Origin: a virus
Length of the DNA stretch: 25,822 bases
Reading direction: 5' to 3' (one strand)
IMG/VR virus record: IMGVR_UViG_3300044912_000380
Location: 1-25,822 of that record
Shown here: positions 5,941-11,194 of the stretch, in pieces
Layout of the letters: the number at the start of each line of letters is the position of its first letter
Position numbering within the stretch: the first letter of the stretch is position 1
The notes under the pieces: generated by a model
Told to the model about the DNA's origin: nothing
What the model saw: the letters and a program-made list of their open reading frames with translations, nothing else
Database searches by the model: none
Position numbers and translations under genes: made by a program

Positions 5941-6017
5941 TTTACGACTGTCAATTATATTCCCTGGAATTTGGTGTGATCTTGACCACAAAGCTGAATC
6001 ATGTGGCATGTATCACA
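5941..6017. promoter_or_regulatory. Module plus two CRP/GlxR-like palindromes upstream of P8
   Basis: TTTACGAC (5941) and CTGGAATTTGG (5964) form the recurrent module. TGTGATCTTGACCACA (5975-5990) and TGTGGCATGTATCACA (6002-6017) each have one mismatch to TGTGA-N6-TCACA, 27 bp apart centre to centre. The second is flanked by perfect CATGTG/CACATG arms; its centre is 45 bp from the P8 -10 centre. Confidence 0.6.
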
Positions 6018-6035
6018 TGCCAATTCTATTCCATT

Positions 6036-6057
6036 TGTCAGTGGTCCAATGTATAAT
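6036..6057 (+). promoter_or_regulatory. Phage promoter P8
   Basis: TGTCA (6036-6040), 11 bp, TATAAT (6052-6057). The leader has CAACGAAAGGATATAAA before the ATG at 6085. Confidence 0.85.
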
Positions 6058-6084
6058 TATCACATATCAACGAAAGGATATAAA

Positions 6085-6819
6085 ATGCCAAATTGGGTAT
6101 TTAATGGATTAACTATTGAAGGTAATCCTGAGCAAGTTAAATCTTTAATCAAGCAGATGAATAAGCCATTTGTTTATTCTATTACTGCATTAGGTGATTT
6201 ATCATATGATGTCAAGCAGACTAAGTATGTTAATCCTATCTTTGCTTTTCATAATATCTATAACTATAGAGATGCTGGTATTACTGATGAGGTATATCAT
6301 GGACAACCTCCTCGTTCCACCGATTTTTCTCAGGCAATGAAGTTTGAGACCAATGACTGGTACAACTTTAATGTGCGTGAGTGGGGAACCAAATGGGATG
6401 TTGCTGTAGCCGAGGATAATAAGTATCCTGATACAACTATTGAAGAAGCAGAAAATGGCGAGAACTATGTAGTTCATTACAACTTTAACACTGCATGGTC
6501 ACGACCTCTTGGTGCTATCTCTAAACTATCTGCACAATACCCTAATCTACTATTTACTTTATCATATGAAGAAGAAACAGGTTGGGGTGGGGAAATGGAA
6601 TTCCTCCGTGGAGAAGTTATCTCAGAATCAGAATACGATAACATGTGCCGTGATTGTGATGCAACTGACCAAATGGAATACTGCGACAATGACTGCGGTG
6701 AAATCTGTGGCAACTGCAACTGGCTAGGCAATGCTGACCTAGAGGCTGTCGCAATTTGTCAGACCCATAAGATATACTTAGACACTAAAGTACCCGAATA
6801 TAGAAAGGCGGAAGCATAA
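6085..6819 (+). CDS. Api92-like ferredoxin-fold domain protein with C-terminal Cys cluster, 244 aa
   Basis: The start at 6085 directly follows the AACGAAAGG leader; the longer frame from 6001 would run through the promoter. Residues 1-190 match the phage/plasmid family with a ferredoxin-like Api92 domain (related to DUF1281): MPNWVFNGLTIEGN at the start, FAFHNI, then WYNFNVREWGTKWD and a late GWGGEMEF. The C-terminus adds a cysteine cluster (CRDCD, YCDNDCGEICGNC, then a single Cys), probably zinc-binding. The family is found on mobile elements; its function is unknown. First gene of an operon reaching 8607; its stop overlaps the next ATG. Confidence 0.88.
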   Translation: MPNWVFNGLTIEGNPEQVKSLIKQMNKPFVYSITALGDLSYDVKQTKYVNPIFAFHNIYNYRDAGITDEVYHGQPPRSTDFSQAMKFETNDWYNFNVREWGTKWDVAVAEDNKYPDTTIEEAENGENYVVHYNFNTAWSRPLGAISKLSAQYPNLLFTLSYEEETGWGGEMEFLRGEVISESEYDNMCRDCDATDQMEYCDNDCGEICGNCNWLGNADLEAVAICQTHKIYLDTKVPEYRKAEA

Positions 6820-7031
6820 TGGAAGCATTTACAGATACAGTAGGAGAACATATCCTTGGAGCAATTCAAGTAGATATTGAGCAAGCATTATTTGAAGATT
6901 GGAATAATGCTAACTTAGATGAGGGAGAAGCATTTGCTGAATGGAGATTTATGCAATTTGCTCCTGATAACTTAAAACAATCATACAATGAATACTATGG
7001 TTATATTGAAGGAGATGAATTCTGCTTATGA
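6819..7031 (+). CDS. Hypothetical acidic protein, 70 aa
   Basis: Coupled by TAATG to the Api92-like gene. Very acidic, with Trp and Tyr scattered (EDWNNANLDEGEAFAEWRF) and YNEYYGYIEGDEF near the end. It could act as a DNA mimic or an adaptor, but only composition suggests this. Confidence 0.75.
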   Translation: MEAFTDTVGEHILGAIQVDIEQALFEDWNNANLDEGEAFAEWRFMQFAPDNLKQSYNEYYGYIEGDEFCL

Positions 7032-7174
7032 TTACCTGCCAAGAACTAATTGATTATATCTATGATGACAACTTAATCCATTTTGATGACAGAGATACAT
7101 CAGATGATTGTGATTGTCACATTCACATAACACTTAATACTATGATTAAATATATGGAGGCAATAGAATGCTAG
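7028..7174 (+). CDS. Small acidic protein with CDCH motif, 48 aa
   Basis: The start overlaps the upstream stop (ATGA). The sequence contains DRDTSDDCDCHIHITLN, giving Cys-x-Cys-His-x-His, a possible metal site. Operon position supports reality; function is unknown. Confidence 0.65.
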   Translation: MITCQELIDYIYDDNLIHFDDRDTSDDCDCHIHITLNTMIKYMEAIEC

Positions 7175-7317
7175 GTTATACATTAGATGATCTTGATGAA
7201 ATGAGGGCTGTTGTTACTAAGGCTTTTTATGATTCTAAAGGAATGCCGACTGAAAAAGGATTAGAAAAGACAGCAGACTTTTTAGACGGGCTTTGGGCGG
7301 AGGGTTACTTTGACTAA
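7168..7317 (+). CDS. Small helical protein, 49 aa
   Basis: The start overlaps the end of the previous gene by 7 bp, with ATGGAGGCAATAGA upstream as ribosome binding site. The product is helical and acidic (LDDLDEMRAVVTKAFYDSKG). No recognised domain. Confidence 0.65.
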   Translation: MLGYTLDDLDEMRAVVTKAFYDSKGMPTEKGLEKTADFLDGLWAEGYFD

Positions 7318-7516
7318 GTCATCACATTTTATGGAGTATCTAAAGATACATAAGATTAGCTTAGAACAAGATTTAGAAGATGCTAGAAATAATATTCCTA
7401 TTCCTGAAGATGAATACTTCGAATCAGATAGTTATTATATGGGTGCCATTGATACTATGGAACATATTTTGTCAGTGGCCTCTGATATAATGAATAACAA
7501 CGAAAGGGTATATTAA
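7310..7516 (+). CDS. Hypothetical protein, 68 aa (TTG start)
   Basis: TTG at 7310 follows GGCGGAGGG at good spacing; the alternative ATG at 7331 lacks a clear ribosome binding site. The chain is helical (EYLKIHKISLEQDLEDARNN). Its 3' end contains promoter P9, which starts the next unit. Function unknown. Confidence 0.7.
   Translation: MTKSSHFMEYLKIHKISLEQDLEDARNNIPIPEDEYFESDSYYMGAIDTMEHILSVASDIMNNNERVY
7470..7491 (+). promoter_or_regulatory. Intragenic phage promoter P9
   Basis: TGTCA (7470-7474), 11 bp, TATAAT (7486-7491) with TGA before it, then AACGAAAGGG before the ATG at 7516. It lies inside the 7310-7516 gene and boosts the 7516-8607 genes. No CRP-like palindrome is in phase upstream. 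Confidence 0.8.
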
Positions 7517-7719
7517 TGAACATATCATCTAGAGAAGTTACTTATCGTTCCGCCGTCGAACAAATCTTTTTTGAGGACGGGACCGAATTAGTAATCACAA
7601 TTGGTGCTCCTGCCGAAGGCGGAGGAGATATCGATATTAAATATGATTGGGTAGAAGGAAAGCCTGATTGGGCAAACAACTTAAATGAATTAACACTAGT
7701 GAACTATGAGGTAATCTAA
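7516..7719 (+). CDS. Hypothetical beta-rich protein, 67 aa
   Basis: First gene after P9 and overlapping the upstream stop. The pattern (VTYRSAVEQIFFEDGTELVIT, then a Gly-rich GAPAEGGGD loop and KYDWVEGKPDW) suggests an all-beta domain. No recognised family. Confidence 0.75.
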   Translation: MNISSREVTYRSAVEQIFFEDGTELVITIGAPAEGGGDIDIKYDWVEGKPDWANNLNELTLVNYEVI

Positions 7720-7991
7720 TGAATGCAGAAGACATTGGGCTCCCGCCCCATTTGCAACGCATGGTCAATGCAGGTGTTAGTGGATTAGATATAATGCACG
7801 GAGAACTAAAGAATCTAATGTTAATTGCTGAGCAAGACCTAGCAAGCGCATTAGAGCAGGAGGAGTTGTCTGAAGAGGCAATGGATTCCATGGTCCGCAC
7901 AGAATGTGAAGGGCGCTTAGACATGCTAGTAGAACTATATAATCTAACATACCAACTATCATTTGCGATTGGAGCACGGAATGAAGCCTGA
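7719..7991 (+). CDS. Hypothetical helical protein, 90 aa
   Basis: Coupled by TAATG. Mostly acidic helices (IMHGELKNLMLIAEQDLASA, then EEAMDSMVRTECEGRLDML). It is soluble and may dimerise through coiled coils. Its 3' end overlaps the next start at 7981. Function unknown. Confidence 0.75.
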   Translation: MNAEDIGLPPHLQRMVNAGVSGLDIMHGELKNLMLIAEQDLASALEQEELSEEAMDSMVRTECEGRLDMLVELYNLTYQLSFAIGARNEA

Positions 7992-8295
7992 CGATAAAGA
8001 TAAACTAAACAAATGTCTAGAGATTCTAGATAGCACAGACCTAGGTCTATCATTAGTTTGGTTGTGGACATGGTCGACAATTAACGGCATTCTAGAGGAT
8101 GAGACCTATGTTGCCAAGGCAACCCAAGAAGACATGTGGAACCACCTGTGTGAGGCCGTGGAGGCTGGTATGGGGTTCTCTCTAGAGTGGGGCGCTGAAC
8201 AACATAACGAAGAAGTTTTGGATTGGATGTTAAGCAGGGAATACATTGTTGACCCTGAAGATGAAGAGGAGGAGGACGAAGATGAAGATGAGTGA
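7981..8295 (+). CDS. Hypothetical protein with very acidic tail, 104 aa
   Basis: I prefer ATG at 7981, preceded by GGAGCACGGA, over the further-upstream ATG at 7963 that overlaps more of the previous gene. A Trp-rich core (LVWLWTWSTINGIL) is followed by LCEAVEAGMGFSLEWG and a tail of Asp/Glu only (last 17 residues). Such tails occur in histone-like or DNA-mimic proteins, but the function is unknown. Confidence 0.75.
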   Translation: MKPDDKDKLNKCLEILDSTDLGLSLVWLWTWSTINGILEDETYVAKATQEDMWNHLCEAVEAGMGFSLEWGAEQHNEEVLDWMLSREYIVDPEDEEEEDEDEDE

Positions 8296-8425
8296 TGAGT
8301 ATCTAAACGATCAACTTAGTAAGGCCCAAGCCTTGCTATGGGGTGGCTCCGAAACAGAAAACATCGAGGCACACAATATCATTTCTAAACTAATCAAAGA
8401 TAAGATAGAACAGGTGGGGCTATGA
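8282..8425 (+). CDS. Small helical protein, 47 aa
   Basis: The start (ATG at 8282, or 8288) lies in the acidic tail codons of the previous gene. The product is helical and ends just at the next start (ATGA overlap). No recognised motif. Confidence 0.6.
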   Translation: MKMSDEYLNDQLSKAQALLWGGSETENIEAHNIISKLIKDKIEQVGL

Positions 8426-8607
8426 GACAAGACTATAAAATCTACGGAGACCGCATTCAGAAGTTTTATGTGACAATTAATGCTGAGTCACATGACCTTG
8501 CGTGGGAGGCAGCCGAAAGGATTCCTGCAGAGGGCTGGACAGAAATACCAACTAATGACTTAATTGAGCCATACAATGTAGTAGAACTAGAAAGTATAAC
8601 TAAATAA
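8422..8607 (+). CDS. Hypothetical protein, 61 aa
   Basis: Overlaps the upstream stop by 4 bp; ribosome binding site GGTGGGG. The pattern FYVTINAESHDLAWEAAERIPAE is a beta-alpha unit frequent in small actinophage proteins (one strand, one helix over a conserved 'A..A'). Last gene of the operon; a hairpin follows. Function unknown. Confidence 0.75.
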   Translation: MRQDYKIYGDRIQKFYVTINAESHDLAWEAAERIPAEGWTEIPTNDLIEPYNVVELESITK

Positions 8608-8610
8608 AGA

Positions 8611-8657
8611 TAGCTTTGGCCGTTATGGACAATTCGGACATAACGGTCATTAAGCTA
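8611..8657 (+). terminator. Long hairpin after the 6085-8607 operon
   Basis: CCGTTATG (8620-8627) pairs with CATAACGG (8639-8646), extended by TAGCTT and AAGCTA outside. There is no T-run, so it may be a transcript-stabilising structure or a weak terminator. Confidence 0.6.
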
Positions 8658-8692
8658 AGGGACACGGGCAAAAATATTGCTTTACGACCCTA

Positions 8693-8721
8693 TTTACAAA
8701 ACCCCGAAATTCGGATATAAT
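8693..8721 (+). promoter_or_regulatory. Canonical promoter of the Lsr2-like gene
   Basis: TTTACA, 17 bp, TATAAT: a normal housekeeping-type promoter, unlike the TGTCAG promoters nearby. A TTTACGAC module (8681) overlaps it. The leader has AGAAAGGA before the ATG at 8755. Confidence 0.75.
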
Positions 8722-8754
8722 ATATATAACAAAGATCTAGAAAGGATCAAACAA

Positions 8755-8907
8755 ATGACATCAACACCAACAACAACTCGTGAATACCTAAAGGCCCAGG
8801 GAATTACTGTAGGAAAGCGTGGTCGCTTTTCAGCTGCAGCTCTAGGCGTTATCAGCAAGGCAGCACAAGAGGGCGTAGTCTTCACAGACAAGAAGAACGT
8901 CAAGTAA
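8755..8907 (+). CDS. Lsr2-like DNA-binding mini-protein, 50 aa
   Basis: ATG at 8755 is chosen because it follows AGAAAGGATCAAACAA. The product carries TREYLKAQGITVGKRGRFSA, close to the C-terminal DNA-binding half of Lsr2, where an RGR motif inserts in the minor groove of AT-rich DNA. The dimerisation half is missing; many actinophages encode such reduced forms. Proposed role: counter-silencing or local silencing of phage or host promoters, by analogy. It has its own promoter and is followed by a GC-rich hairpin. Confidence 0.72.
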   Translation: MTSTPTTTREYLKAQGITVGKRGRFSAAALGVISKAAQEGVVFTDKKNVK

Positions 8908-8921
8908 TAAGCTAAGTGTGG

Positions 8922-8962
8922 GGTTCCTCCTCTCTGTGGGAAAACGGGAAAGGGGAGGAACC
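8922..8962 (+). terminator. GC-rich hairpin after the Lsr2-like gene
   Basis: GGTTCCTCC and GGAGGAACC form a perfect 9-bp stem around a 23-nt loop. No T-run follows, so termination is likely but not certain. Confidence 0.6.
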
Positions 8963-8978
8963 TCGCTTCATTTACAAA

Positions 8979-9000
8979 TGTCAGTGGTCAATGGTATAAT
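8979..9000 (+). promoter_or_regulatory. Phage promoter P10
   Basis: TGTCA (8979-8983), 11 bp, TATAAT (8995-9000) with TGG before it; TTTACA at 8971-8976 could act as an additional -35. The leader has AACGAAAGGCGG before the ATG at 9021. Confidence 0.85.
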
Positions 9001-9020
9001 CAAAACGAAAGGCGGAACTC

Positions 9021-9365
9021 ATGGCTAAAGCGAACGAATTCAAAGCGGCAGAAAAACTAACAGACTATCTAAATAATGCTAACTTCTCACCAGCAGTAAT
9101 GGCTAATGTACTAACAACTGAACATACCTTGTATACACAAGACAGGCTAATGGAACTAGTTAGATATATTATCCAATATAATTCCCTTAGATTAAAGTCA
9201 GAATGGGATAAAGGATATACATCCGAAGGATTGCTTTTAGCAGATGCGCTCAATGATATGCTGGAAGCAAAATATGGAGCGGTGGATAGAAACCTAACAA
9301 TAGACTCTTTGAAAGAAACAAGAGTAAGAGATAGCAAGTATGTAATGGATCTAGATTCATTCTAA
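9021..9365 (+). CDS. Hypothetical helical protein, 114 aa
   Basis: The last rightward gene, in its own unit from P10 and ending in a strong terminator. The product is helical and basic at the start (KANEFKAAEKLTDYLNN), with a second helical block LRLKSEWDKGYTSEGLLLAD. Soluble; no recognised family. Confidence 0.8.
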   Translation: MAKANEFKAAEKLTDYLNNANFSPAVMANVLTTEHTLYTQDRLMELVRYIIQYNSLRLKSEWDKGYTSEGLLLADALNDMLEAKYGAVDRNLTIDSLKETRVRDSKYVMDLDSF

Positions 9366-9378
9366 TATAATTTCCCCT

Positions 9379-9419
9379 ATGGGGCATATGGCTTTAATTA
9401 GCTATATGTCCCATTTTTG
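9379..9419. terminator. Intrinsic terminator closing the left arm
   Basis: ATGGGGCATATGGC pairs with GCTATATGTCCCAT (two G-U pairs) around a short TTTAATTA loop, followed by TTTTTGT. It ends rightward transcription. Confidence 0.85.
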
Positions 9420-9508
9420 TATGCCCAAATTATGGGCCAAATTTTCTCTTTACGACGCATGTAAAAATACGCTGGAATTTGTAGCAAATCAAATAAAATC
9501 TGTCAAAA

Positions 9509-9549
9509 TCTGTATAGAATATCTCATTATATGAGACAAATTATACAGA
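9509..9549. repeat. 41-bp interrupted palindrome
   Basis: TCTGTATA (9509-9516) mirrors TATACAGA (9542-9549), and TCTCAT (9522-9527) mirrors ATGAGA (9531-9536), sharing one centre at 9529. It suits a dimeric protein binding site or cruciform. Confidence 0.7.
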
Positions 9550-9794
9550 ATTAGACATAATTTTTTGCCATAAATATGGGCCAAAATTGCTCTTTACGAA
9601 CAAATAAAAAAATTTCCTGGAATATCTATTTACAAATATTGGCCAATATGCTTTCATATGGGCCCTATTGACATTACGAACATTAATTGATAGGGTTCCA
9701 TTACATACATATGTTTAACTATATATAATGATAGTATTTGGATCTAAATTGATAGTATGATTCTCCACTTTACTCCACAATACTCCACTAAATA

Positions 9795-9809
9795 AGCCTC
9801 TAGGAGGCT
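9795..9809 (-). terminator. Possible terminator of the leftward operon
   Basis: AGCCTC-TAG-GAGGCT perfect 6-bp hairpin followed on the minus strand by TTATTTA. Short stem, so modest confidence. Confidence 0.4.
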
Positions 9810-9853
9810 CATACAAGGGAGATTAAAGGGAGGGGGATAGAATAGTTAGGGGA

Positions 9854-10132
9854 TCAATTTCCTCTTATGTTGGCATTATAATAGCCACCTGTAGGATTAT
9901 TTATCCAATCTTGCAATTGGTCTGCATCCATTGTATATACTGCAGATCCACCTAATTTAAAGGATATGTCTACTTCATACGAACCATCGCCATTTGGCTG
10001 ATATGTTACCTTACCTATGGAACCATCAAATTCATTACCATTAGGGTCTATATCTGAGTTCTCTATATCTCTCAGATCTTCCGTCTCTTCTTGGACCGCC
10101 TTCATTACATCAGCTATCATTATCTTCTTCAT
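9854..10132 (-). CDS. KTSC-like small protein, 92 aa
   Basis: The C-terminal 55 residues (VTYQPNGDGSYEVDISF, then AVYTMDADQLQDWINNP and GGYYNANIRG) follow the KTSC domain pattern: two strands, 'Y.V....', a helix, and a final 'YFN..I'. KTSC proteins are small and of unknown function, sometimes fused to lysyl-tRNA synthetase-like domains. The ATG is 6 nt after TATAAT, suggesting a leaderless mRNA. Confidence 0.6.
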   Translation of the reverse strand: MKKIMIADVMKAVQEETEDLRDIENSDIDPNGNEFDGSIGKVTYQPNGDGSYEVDISFKLGGSAVYTMDADQLQDWINNPTGGYYNANIRGN

Positions 10133-10138
10133 GAGTCT

Positions 10139-10144
10139 ATTATA
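10139..10144 (-). promoter_or_regulatory. -10 box of a leaderless unit (gene at 10132)
   Basis: On the minus strand TATAAT ends 6 nt before the ATG, so +1 should fall at or beside the A of ATG. A clear -35 is not seen. Confidence 0.6.
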
Positions 10145-10505
10145 CCTCTTTCAATCCACAATTCTTGCATACATTATCTTTAAATAAATGTACTGCCAAG
10201 GAGGTATCTTCTTGTTTCTTATCTGTTCTCTTGAATATATCTCTTAGTAGGTCTATAGGGGAAGTCTTATCTTCTTCTGGTAGCCCGCCGTGTTTGTGCA
10301 ATATCTTTAGTAGGACGCCTGCTACGAATAGATCATCGCTAAATGCCGCCCATGGGAATAATATATCAAATGGGTCAATTGGGACAGATAGGTACATAAC
10401 GCACAAAACGGCTATGATCTTGATATGTAGGGGACATCTATCAAACTGAGCCTTATATGGCTTAAATACCTGATTTAGGTTTTTAATTAGTATCCACCCA
10501 TACAT
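10140..10505 (-). CDS. DUF1232 (YkvA-like) membrane protein with Cys tail, 121 aa
   Basis: Residues about 27-70 contain YLSVPIDPFDILFPW, then SDDLFVAGVLLKIL, matching the DUF1232 signature (YxxxPxDxxPD...DD). This family usually has one or two membrane-associated helices; function unknown. The C-terminus adds HLFKDNVCKNCGLKEV, a CxxC zinc-knuckle tail. It overlaps the upstream 10487 gene by 19 bp and ends next to the 9854 gene promoter. Confidence 0.8.
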   Translation of the reverse strand: MYGWILIKNLNQVFKPYKAQFDRCPLHIKIIAVLCVMYLSVPIDPFDILFPWAAFSDDLFVAGVLLKILHKHGGLPEEDKTSPIDLLRDIFKRTDKKQEDTSLAVHLFKDNVCKNCGLKEV

Positions 10506-10696
10506 TCATTTCTAGTGTGATATAGCCTGATCTTAGTCAATATCTTCTTAGTTGGAGCATTCAATGGCTCCTTGCATGCACCGCATGCCATATCCCATTC
10601 ACCGCTAAAGAAGTCATATTTAGCTCCCTTAAAGTTGGCATATTTATGTGCCACAAAAGTAGCAAAGGGATCAGGTATTTCTAAGTTCTGCAGCAT
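10487..10696 (-). CDS. Small zinc-finger-like protein, 69 aa
   Basis: It contains CGACKEPLN followed by YHTRNEC, a possible CxxC...HxxxxC site. It starts at an ATG 6 nt downstream of TATAAT (leaderless) and overlaps the DUF1232 gene. Unknown function. Confidence 0.7.
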   Translation of the reverse strand: MLQNLEIPDPFATFVAHKYANFKGAKYDFFSGEWDMACGACKEPLNAPTKKILTKIRLYHTRNECMGGY

Positions 10697-10702
10697 GTAT
10701 TT

Positions 10703-10731
10703 ATTATAACATTTATGTCAGGTACTGACAA
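10703..10731 (-). promoter_or_regulatory. Leftward promoter with TGTCAG inverted repeat
   Basis: On the minus strand TTGTCA, 17 bp, TATAAT. The -35 is part of a perfect inverted repeat TGTCAG-TAC-CTGACA (10716-10730), reusing the TGTCAG element of the rightward promoters. The gene ATG follows 6 nt after TATAAT. Confidence 0.75.
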
Positions 10732-10768
10732 GGGGGTATCTACTTTTCGACTTCACTTTCGGTCAATA

Positions 10769-10936
10769 TTAAGAAGATAATCCTTTAAATGAATGACATT
10801 CACATACACCTACTACATCATATCTACATGTATCTACTTCTGCTAAATCATTATACTTAGCTACTTTAGAACAGTAGTAACATTTCTCTGGCTCTTCCGC
10901 CTCTAGATAGGCTTCAAGGTTATCTAATATGCCCAT
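10769..10936 (-). CDS. Small Cys-rich protein, 55 aa
   Basis: I chose ATG at 10936 (MGILDNLEAYLEAEEPEK), preceded by AAGGAATAAGTAGC and 1 nt beyond the upstream stop, over a start at 11026 that would overlap the previous gene by about 90 bp. CYYCSK, a single Cys and CECH give a probable zinc site. Unknown function. Confidence 0.7.
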   Translation of the reverse strand: MGILDNLEAYLEAEEPEKCYYCSKVAKYNDLAEVDTCRYDVVGVCECHSFKGLSS

Positions 10937-10937
10937 G

Positions 10938-11135
10938 CTACTTATTCCTTGGGATGAGACTCTGTGGTCCTTCTGTGCCGAATAGAGACTTCTTGATAGG
11001 TACGCAATTAGGTACTTGCTTGCCACCCTTATCTTTCATTCCTACCTGCTTATATCCGCTCCAACAGGCTTTTTGAATGTTGTCCCACTTGTCTTCATCT
11101 TCGTTGTCTGATAAATAATCCATTGTATTGTCCAT
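10938..11135 (-). CDS. Small phage protein with GMKxKGGKxVPNCVP motif, 65 aa
   Basis: Acidic N-terminus, then ACWSGYKQVGMKDKGGKQ and VPNCVP. The 'CW.GY...GMK.K.GK.VPNCVP' segment is a recurrent motif in phage proteins, often at the end of structural or prohead-associated proteins, and here stands alone. The start is 6 nt after TATAAT with TGC before it, suggesting leaderless expression. Confidence 0.75.
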   Translation of the reverse strand: MDNTMDYLSDNEDEDKWDNIQKACWSGYKQVGMKDKGGKQVPNCVPIKKSLFGTEGPQSLIPRNK

Positions 11136-11141
11136 ACTCTT

Positions 11142-11147
11142 ATTATA
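11142..11147 (-). promoter_or_regulatory. -10 box of a leaderless unit (gene at 11135)
   Basis: Extended -10 TGC-TATAAT on the minus strand, 6 nt before the ATG. Confidence 0.65.
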
Positions 11148-11194
11148 GCATATCCCAGATAAGTAAAACTGGTCACGTAGTGACTAGGCTGTCT

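Larger units (their letters stand above)
9420..9853. other. AT-rich non-coding convergence region
   Basis: No gene is found on either strand. It contains two further copies of the TTTACGA...CTGGAAT module (9449 and 9593), each preceded by TGGGCCAAA and an A/T run, a 41-bp palindrome (9509-9549), TGATAGTAT twice (9729, 9750), three CTCCAC repeats at 10-bp steps (9763, 9773, 9783), and an AGCCTC-TAG-GAGGCT hairpin (9795-9809) that may end leftward transcription. Candidate replication origin or regulatory centre. Confidence 0.55.

Noticed and set aside
5853-6056. A 67-codon frame after the small RNA region
   Set aside because: It includes the strong terminator and regulatory palindromes and has no ribosome binding site.
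6001-6084. Extended N-terminus of the Api92-like gene
   Set aside because: The extension lies upstream of and inside promoter P8. The MPNWVFN start at 6085 matches the family and follows the leader.
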